Below, one piece after another: positions 5,819 to 9,305 of a DNA stretch of 9,305 nucleotides. The stretch spans positions 12,525 through 21,829 of the forward strand of contig DUJK01000080.1 of assembly GCA_013329925.1 (NCBI GenBank), in the 5' to 3' direction. The notes under the pieces were generated by a model that searched no databases, was not told the DNA's origin, and saw only the letters and a program-made list of their open reading frames with translations. Source of the DNA: Candidatus Poseidoniaceae archaeon (GTDB lineage Archaea; Thermoplasmatota; Poseidoniia; Poseidoniales; Poseidoniaceae). The translations under genes and the position numbers were made by a program. Within the stretch, counting starts at the first letter, position 1, and the number at the start of each line of letters is the position of its first letter.

Positions 5819-6824
5819 AGATAATTTCCAGTCCCTGACTCTCTGATGCCCCGATTTGAGACTTTATTGCCTCTACAACCTTGGCAAACGCAATAGCGGA
5901 TGCTCCTTCAGGTTCGCTAACAATGCGATGAACTCCATCATCTCCGCCTCTTACAAAGCCGGGATCAAAAGGTAATGCACCCAAGAATGGTACGCCAAAC
6001 TCTTCGGCGGTTGATTTACCACCACCTTGTTTGAAAATATCCAATGTCACATTGAAATTGCCGTCCGAGTCAGCAGTAGTTTTATGCTTTTTACCACCAG
6101 GACCAGCGATTTCAATTTCCATACTAGGTTGTGCTTTACCCGATATTGTGTAGCCGCTCATGTTTTCAACAACGCCCAAAACTGGAACTTTCAATGATTC
6201 AGAGAAGGTAATTGATTTCCGACTATCGAGCAGTGCCACATCTTGAGGTGTTGTGACAATAACCATGCCGTCAATCTCTGGAAGTGATTGGGCCACAGTA
6301 AGTGGTTCATCAGAGGTGCCAGGCGGGAAATCGATCACTAGATAGTCTAGTTCACCCCACTCTACATCACCAATAAATTGTTGAATTGCTCCGAGCTTTA
6401 TTGGCCCTCGCCAAACTACCGGAGTATCTTCGTTTTCTAATAGAAAAGCCATCGAAATAACCTTGACTCCAAGGTGGCCTTGAGCCGGGTGAATTCTACC
6501 TTGTTCAACATGTAATCTCTTGCGTTCTAGTCCCATCATTTTTGGCACATTTGGCCCGGTGATGTCGATATCTAATATGCCAACTGCGTGTCCTTGTTGA
6601 GCTAATGCGAGAGCAAGTCCTGTTGAAACAGTTGATTTACCAACACCACCTTTACCAGATAAAACCATTACTTTATGTTTGATTTTTCTACCGATTTCTT
6701 GCATCGACATTTTACGTTTCATGTTAGCATAAGCACTTTCCATTTGCTTCTGTTGTTGCGGAGTGGCTAGGTCTGGTGCTGCAGCGTCTTTGGGGTCGTG
6801 CGTAGATACCGGTGAATCGGCCAT
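5817..6824 (-). CDS. mrp: Mrp/NBP35-type P-loop ATPase lacking the Fe-S binding cysteines
   Basis: This 335-residue protein has the full deviant Walker ATPase core of Mrp/NBP35 Fe-S carrier proteins: GKGGVGKST (57-65), DIDITGPN (85-92), WRGP (138-141), DFPPGTSDEP (165-174), TTPQDVALLD (191-200) and ENMSGY (220-225). GGGKSTAEEFGVPFLGALPFD (267-287) resembles the usual GGG...A...GVPFLG.IP segment. Between ENMSGY and IFKQGGG the family normally has a short CxxC-containing loop that binds a [4Fe-4S] cluster at the dimer interface. Here that loop is replaced by about 37 residues (226-262) rich in Gly, Lys and Thr, and the protein has no cysteine anywhere. The N-terminal 45 residues are polar and lack a recognisable DUF59/MIP18 domain. 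ATP binding should be intact; cluster carriage as in canonical Mrp is doubtful. It precedes the DUF971 gene in the same operon. Start ATG 6824 is 20 bases after the upstream gene. Confidence 0.93.
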   Translation of the reverse strand: MADSPVSTHDPKDAAAPDLATPQQQKQMESAYANMKRKMSMQEIGRKIKHKVMVLSGKGGVGKSTVSTGLALALAQQGHAVGILDIDITGPNVPKMMGLERKRLHVEQGRIHPAQGHLGVKVISMAFLLENEDTPVVWRGPIKLGAIQQFIGDVEWGELDYLVIDFPPGTSDEPLTVAQSLPEIDGMVIVTTPQDVALLDSRKSITFSESLKVPVLGVVENMSGYTISGKAQPSMEIEIAGPGGKKHKTTADSDGNFNVTLDIFKQGGGKSTAEEFGVPFLGALPFDPGFVRGGDDGVHRIVSEPEGASAIAFAKVVEAIKSQIGASESQGLEII

Positions 6825-6844
6825 GGTCGTAACAAATAATTGTC

Positions 6845-7213
6845 CTACTTCAACCCATAGGTATAGTCATTGAAACTTTTTTTTATGATGTAATGAGTAA
6901 ACAAGGTCGCCAACGGGAATAGGCCCAAGTATACTGAAGTTGACATGCCGCCGTATGCCCAACCCAAACCAATCGAAAGGGGGCAAGAAATAATCATGCC
7001 AACATTGTACACAAAGGAATATCTTAGCTTTGATTTTTCAAGATATACCAGACACGGGCCACAAAATAAGATCATCCCGCTGAGCATAATGGCTACAAGG
7101 CGAAATAAAAAATCTAGATTGGTGGCAGCAAAAACGATGTGTAGTGCGAATAGTAGGGTGAAAATTGCACCATAGATGAAAATACTCCGCAAGTCTTGTG
7201 AAGTATTGCTCAT
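6845..7213 (-). CDS. Unidentified four-helix membrane protein
   Basis: I do not recognise a family. From ATG 7213 (MSNTSQDLRS) the protein has 122 residues and four hydrophobic segments, with starts IFIYGAIFTL, LFRLVAIMLS, VGMIISCPLS and YLGLFPLATL, separated by short loops, so it is an integral membrane protein with both ends probably on the same side. The frame is open further upstream to ATG 7285, which would add 24 residues. I prefer 7213 because the extra segment covers the AT-rich region where the promoter of the divergent arsC-like gene should lie, and only 14 bases would separate the two start codons. The stop is 20 bases upstream of mrp on the same strand, so it may be the first gene of the mrp-DUF971 operon. 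The strand and frame are well supported by uniform hydrophobic periodicity; function is unknown. Confidence 0.6.
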   Translation of the reverse strand: MSNTSQDLRSIFIYGAIFTLLFALHIVFAATNLDFLFRLVAIMLSGMILFCGPCLVYLEKSKLRYSFVYNVGMIISCPLSIGLGWAYGGMSTSVYLGLFPLATLFTHYIIKKSFNDYTYGLK

Positions 7214-7264
7214 ATCTAATTCGAAATTATACATACTTGTTAACTGTGGTATTATTCTACCTAG

Positions 7265-7274
7265 AAATAAACTA
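7265..7274 (+). promoter_or_regulatory. Putative TATA box of the arsC-like gene
   Basis: AAATAAACTA lies 26-35 bases before the ATG at 7300, the spacing for a leaderless archaeal transcript. There is no Shine-Dalgarno between it and the start (CAACAACAT precedes the ATG). Confidence 0.4.
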
Positions 7275-7299
7275 AATATCATCAATTTGACAACAACAT

Positions 7300-7659
7300 A
7301 TGCGTATCCTATTTGTTTGCGTAGGGAATTCTTGCCGCTCTCAAATGGCAGAAGGTATTGCTAAGTCGCTAGGTTATGAAGCAGAATCTGCCGGAACTCA
7401 TCCTGCTGAAGCAGTATCTAAGCACGCCATAACAGTATTACAAAACCGAGGCATAGATACCACAAAACTAAAACCAAAAAATCTAGATAACTTCAATGTT
7501 GATGAGTTTGACAAAGTGATTTCTATGGGCTGTGGAGTTCACTGCCCAATGATTAAGATTGATCAGGATTGGGAATTAGAAGATCCTGTGGGACAAAAAT
7601 TTGAGATTTTTGTCCAAACTGCCAATGAAATCGAAAAAAGAATTAGACTATTGGATTAG
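7300..7659 (+). CDS. arsC: Arsenate reductase / LMW protein-tyrosine phosphatase family protein
   Basis: This 119-residue protein has the family's phosphate-binding loop at its N-terminus, CVGNSCRSQMAEG (7-19): nucleophile Cys7, Arg13 and Ser14. EDP (94-96) supplies the general acid Asp95. GCGVHCP (77-83) holds two more cysteines, Cys78 and Cys82, at the place of the resolving redox pair of thioredoxin-coupled ArsC. That pair and Cys12 favour arsenate reductase over a protein phosphatase. In the S. aureus enzyme the pair is separated by six residues; here by three, as in the CGxxCP type. The protein would reduce arsenate to arsenite via a disulfide cascade in the cytoplasm. No arsenite pump or ArsR is in the window, so physiological arsenic resistance is not shown. 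It is a monocistronic gene, divergent from the membrane protein and directly abutting alba tail to tail. Confidence 0.87.
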   Translation: MRILFVCVGNSCRSQMAEGIAKSLGYEAESAGTHPAEAVSKHAITVLQNRGIDTTKLKPKNLDNFNVDEFDKVISMGCGVHCPMIKIDQDWELEDPVGQKFEIFVQTANEIEKRIRLLD

Positions 7660-7986
7660 TTATTCTTCTTCTTCTCGTGCAGGGACATCACCATGCCCAT
7701 CCAACTCAATCCTTAGAACGCTGACTGTCCTATCTCGGCCTTCGTCGGAAGGAATAACTTCACTTTCACAAGTTAACTCTCCGATAACAACTTGTTCAGG
7801 CAATCCTTGAGCAATGATTCCATTTCGTCTACGACAAACTTCTGCAACGTCTACTGCTCGACCAATTGTTGCACCCCTAGCTACCAGTTCCAAGTTGCGA
7901 TCTCCTGATTCCATAGCCATAACAACTGCTCTTACGTATGCGTGTAATGGCTTCTTGCCGATGAAAATTGTCCGTCTCTCTGTCAT
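7660..7986 (-). CDS. albA: Alba DNA/RNA-binding chromatin protein
   Basis: From ATG 7986 the product (MTERRTIFIGKKPLHAYVRA) is 108 residues. It opens with the Alba signature IFIGKKP, whose Lys pair binds nucleic acid and is the acetylation site in Sulfolobus. YVRAVVMAM, the helix ARGATIGRAVDVAEVCRRR and the following strand complete the fold. The tail is acidic (AREEEE) and longer than in the 90-residue Sulfolobus Alba. Alba dimers coat and bridge DNA and also bind RNA. The reading frame is open to a TTG at 8016, but that adds ten residues (NVYRRLGFS after the start) not seen in Alba. ATG 7986 gives the usual N-terminus, so I chose it. The stop abuts the arsC-like stop with no spacer. It lies 67 bases downstream of the tRNA-Gly on the same strand. 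Confidence 0.93.
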   Translation of the reverse strand: MTERRTIFIGKKPLHAYVRAVVMAMESGDRNLELVARGATIGRAVDVAEVCRRRNGIIAQGLPEQVVIGELTCESEVIPSDEGRDRTVSVLRIELDGHGDVPAREEEE

Positions 7987-8049
7987 GCTGAACCCTAACC
8001 TTCTATACACGTTCAACGGTTAAATGTTGCTTTTATTCAGTTGGTTATG

Positions 8050-8053
8050 AAAA
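8050..8053 (-). terminator. T-run just after the tRNA
   Basis: Directly after the encoded CCA, the reverse strand reads TTTT. Archaeal RNA polymerase can stop at short T-runs. The run is short and the alba gene follows on the same strand, so read-through into alba is possible. Confidence 0.3.
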
Positions 8054-8128
8054 TGGTGCGAGCGCCGGGACTCGAACCCGGGTTCAAGCGTTGGCAACGC
8101 TCGGTGATAACCACTACACTACGCTCGC
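8054..8128 (-). tRNA. tRNA-Gly (anticodon GCC) with encoded CCA
   Basis: The reverse strand folds into a standard cloverleaf. The acceptor stem is GCGAGCG (8128-8122) paired with CGCTCGC (8064-8058). The D-arm is GTG...CAC with loop AGTGGTTA. The anticodon stem GAGCG/CGCTT has loop TTGCCAA, giving anticodon GCC for Gly codon GGC. The T-arm is CCGGG-TTCGAGT-CCCGG. The variable loop is GAAC. The body is 72 bases including discriminator A (8057), and CCA is encoded at 8056-8054. No intron is present. A TATA box sits at the expected distance upstream. Confidence 0.97.
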
Positions 8129-8155
8129 AGAGGTAATCCTCCGACCAAACAGAGG

Positions 8156-8161
8156 TATAAA
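8156..8161 (-). promoter_or_regulatory. TATA box of tRNA-Gly
   Basis: CGGTTTATACC on the reverse strand (TTTATA at 8161-8156) is centred about 30 bases before the first base of the tRNA at 8128. Sequence and spacing both fit an archaeal TATA box. Confidence 0.65.
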
Positions 8162-8180
8162 CCGTTATCGGAAACCAGTA

Positions 8181-9305
8181 TTATTCAAAACCAAATCTGT
8201 CATTGACGTAATCCTTGTCTTTGCCTCTTCGCATTAGGACAAAAACAGCAACTCCTGCTACGAGTGTAAAGGCTATCAATATACCAACTAAGACTGATAC
8301 AGATAATTGCTCACTATCAAGACTAGGGATTATTCCTGATTCTTCTTCAACAGTTACCGAGATTGGCATGACGGCAGTCGCTACATCAAAATTATCGATT
8401 GCTTGAACCAAAATTTCATGAGTACCAATTGGCGTACTAGTTCTTAGTGAAAGCTGGACTGTGAATATGCCATCATTAGGAACCCTATCACCATTGATGC
8501 CATTATCGTTCATCTGCACCCAAGGATTTTGTTGATCGATTGGTAAAAACACTCCGAGGTTTACTCTAGCATTAGAAATGCCATCTTGGTCTGTAATCTC
8601 AAGTTCAAATATTTCAGTAGTGGCAGAATCTGGGCGAGTATATTTCACTAAACCTGGAGAATTTATCTCGGGTGCAGAATTTTCAACAAATATCTCAATC
8701 GGAATTTTCTCATCATCTGGAATAAAATGAGGCCCATACTGACTTTCCAAGTCTCGTACTCCATTCAACCATGTTGATGTTACGCCGACTTTACCTAATT
8801 CGTCAATGGTAATGACTTTCAAAGACTGTGTACCTGGTGACATACCATCAGGGATTACCATCATAGCAGTCCAAACTTGTCCAGTGTAATTCATCGAAAC
8901 AACTTCACCGCCATAATCACGTAAGTCAAGATCTACGCTAGCAACGCCGTGCCCATCGTAAGCCGCTACATTAACTGCCATGATGGCGCCTCGAGGACCT
9001 TGGTTTGGTAAAATCTCAACTGAGGTAAGTCTTGGAGCTTGATTTACCACAGAGATTTCTTTACTAAAAATAGTAGTCACATCAAAAGAATCTATTGCCG
9101 ATACACTTAGGGAGACATTGCCAACTGTAAGTCCAGGCACTACGATTCTAGTGGTATATTTATCATCACCAATTGCCGCATCACCGTCTAGTCCACGGTC
9201 GTTCATTACCACAATACCTCCTCCGATTGGAGTAAGATCAACAGTGACTTGCTCAAGATTCCAGTCGATATCTGAGACATCAGCAACTAAAGTTGCTACA
9301 CTACC
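8181..9305 (-). CDS. Membrane-anchored surface protein with Ig-like repeats, C-terminal part
   Basis: The frame is open from base 9305 to the stop at 8181 (374 residues visible); the N-terminus lies outside the window. It shows about three beta-sandwich-like units. Two carry a similar Asp/Asn-rich loop, MNDRGLDGD...DD and MNDNGINGD...NDG, of the D.G..GD...GDG type seen in secreted Ig-like repeats that may bind calcium. Each repeat continues with G...L.V.AIDNFD or AIDSFD. Units begin with NQAP or NSAP. Near the C-terminus a single hydrophobic helix (SVSVLVGILIAFTLVAGVAV) is followed by RRGKDKDYVNDRFGFE, a basic then polar cytoplasmic tail. This gives a type I topology with the repeats outside. 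Candidate roles are cell envelope or adhesion; no enzyme domain is visible in this part. The internal GTG and ATG codons near 9204-9212 are not starts because the frame and repeat continue upstream. Confidence 0.82.
   Translation of the reverse strand, partial: GSVATLVADVSDIDWNLEQVTVDLTPIGGGIVVMNDRGLDGDAAIGDDKYTTRIVVPGLTVGNVSLSVSAIDSFDVTTIFSKEISVVNQAPRLTSVEILPNQGPRGAIMAVNVAAYDGHGVASVDLDLRDYGGEVVSMNYTGQVWTAMMVIPDGMSPGTQSLKVITIDELGKVGVTSTWLNGVRDLESQYGPHFIPDDEKIPIEIFVENSAPEINSPGLVKYTRPDSATTEIFELEITDQDGISNARVNLGVFLPIDQQNPWVQMNDNGINGDRVPNDGIFTVQLSLRTSTPIGTHEILVQAIDNFDVATAVMPISVTVEEESGIIPSLDSEQLSVSVLVGILIAFTLVAGVAVFVLMRRGKDKDYVNDRFGFE

Noticed and set aside
7214..7285. 24-codon N-terminal extension of the membrane protein from ATG 7285
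   Set aside because: It would leave 14 bases between divergent start codons and overlaps the arsC-like promoter region. It cannot be fully excluded.
6945..7364. Two short forward frames opposite the membrane protein and the arsC-like start
   Set aside because: The opposite strand has a consistent multi-helix membrane protein, and 7300 onward is arsC-like in another frame.
7987..8016. Ten-codon upstream extension of alba from TTG 8016
   Set aside because: The internal ATG 7986 gives a canonical Alba N-terminus; the extension covers promoter-like sequence.
1..9305. CRISPR array, insertion sequence, integrase or prophage signs
   Set aside because: No regularly spaced repeats, no terminal inverted repeats and no transposase or integrase motifs were seen; the content is housekeeping.

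Overview
The window reads as a compact archaeal chromosome segment, most likely a marine Thermoplasmatota (Marine Group II / Poseidoniales-type) genome. Evidence for Archaea is an Alba chromatin protein with the IGKKP signature, a stand-alone Bud32 kinase of the KEOPS complex, TATA-like boxes 26-40 bases upstream of several starts with almost no leader, and an AT-rich, tightly packed layout. The assignment to Marine Group II is an inference from gene style (large Asp-rich, membrane-anchored Ig-like surface proteins, mixed bacterial/archaeal housekeeping genes) and was not tested by any search.

Layout, left to right. 1-389 (-): 5' part of a HAM1/RdgB nucleotide-pool sanitising pyrophosphatase, cut by the window edge. 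491-865 (+): CrcB/Fluc fluoride channel. 957-1370 (+): small ferritin-like four-helix protein preceded by a DtxR-like palindrome. 1372-2055 (-): Bud32 kinase. 2122-3294 (+): quinolinate synthase NadA. 3296-5374 (-): a 692-residue PAP2/inositolphosphotransferase-like membrane protein with a large C-terminal ectodomain. 5458-5808 (-) and 5817-6824 (-): a DUF971 protein and an Mrp/NBP35 P-loop ATPase, arranged as an operon (mrp first). 6845-7213 (-): an unidentified four-helix membrane protein. 7300-7659 (+): arsenate reductase/LMW phosphatase family protein. 7660-7986 (-): Alba. 8054-8128 (-): tRNA-Gly(GCC). 8181-9305 (-): C-terminal part of a membrane-anchored surface protein with Ig-like repeats, cut by the window edge.

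Most genes are unrelated housekeeping functions: NAD synthesis, tRNA modification, nucleotide quality control, fluoride export, iron handling, chromatin. The clearest functional unit is mrp plus the DUF971 gene, which together match the ATPase and C-terminal parts of plant HCF101 (an Fe-S cluster carrier). The notable point is that this Mrp has no cysteine at all, while its partner carries a CPCxKC cluster. Three convergent gene pairs (ferritin/bud32, nadA/PAP2, arsC-like/alba) are separated by only 0-1 bases. No mobile element, CRISPR array, rRNA or recognisable riboswitch was seen. No intergenic stretch exceeds about 100 bases.
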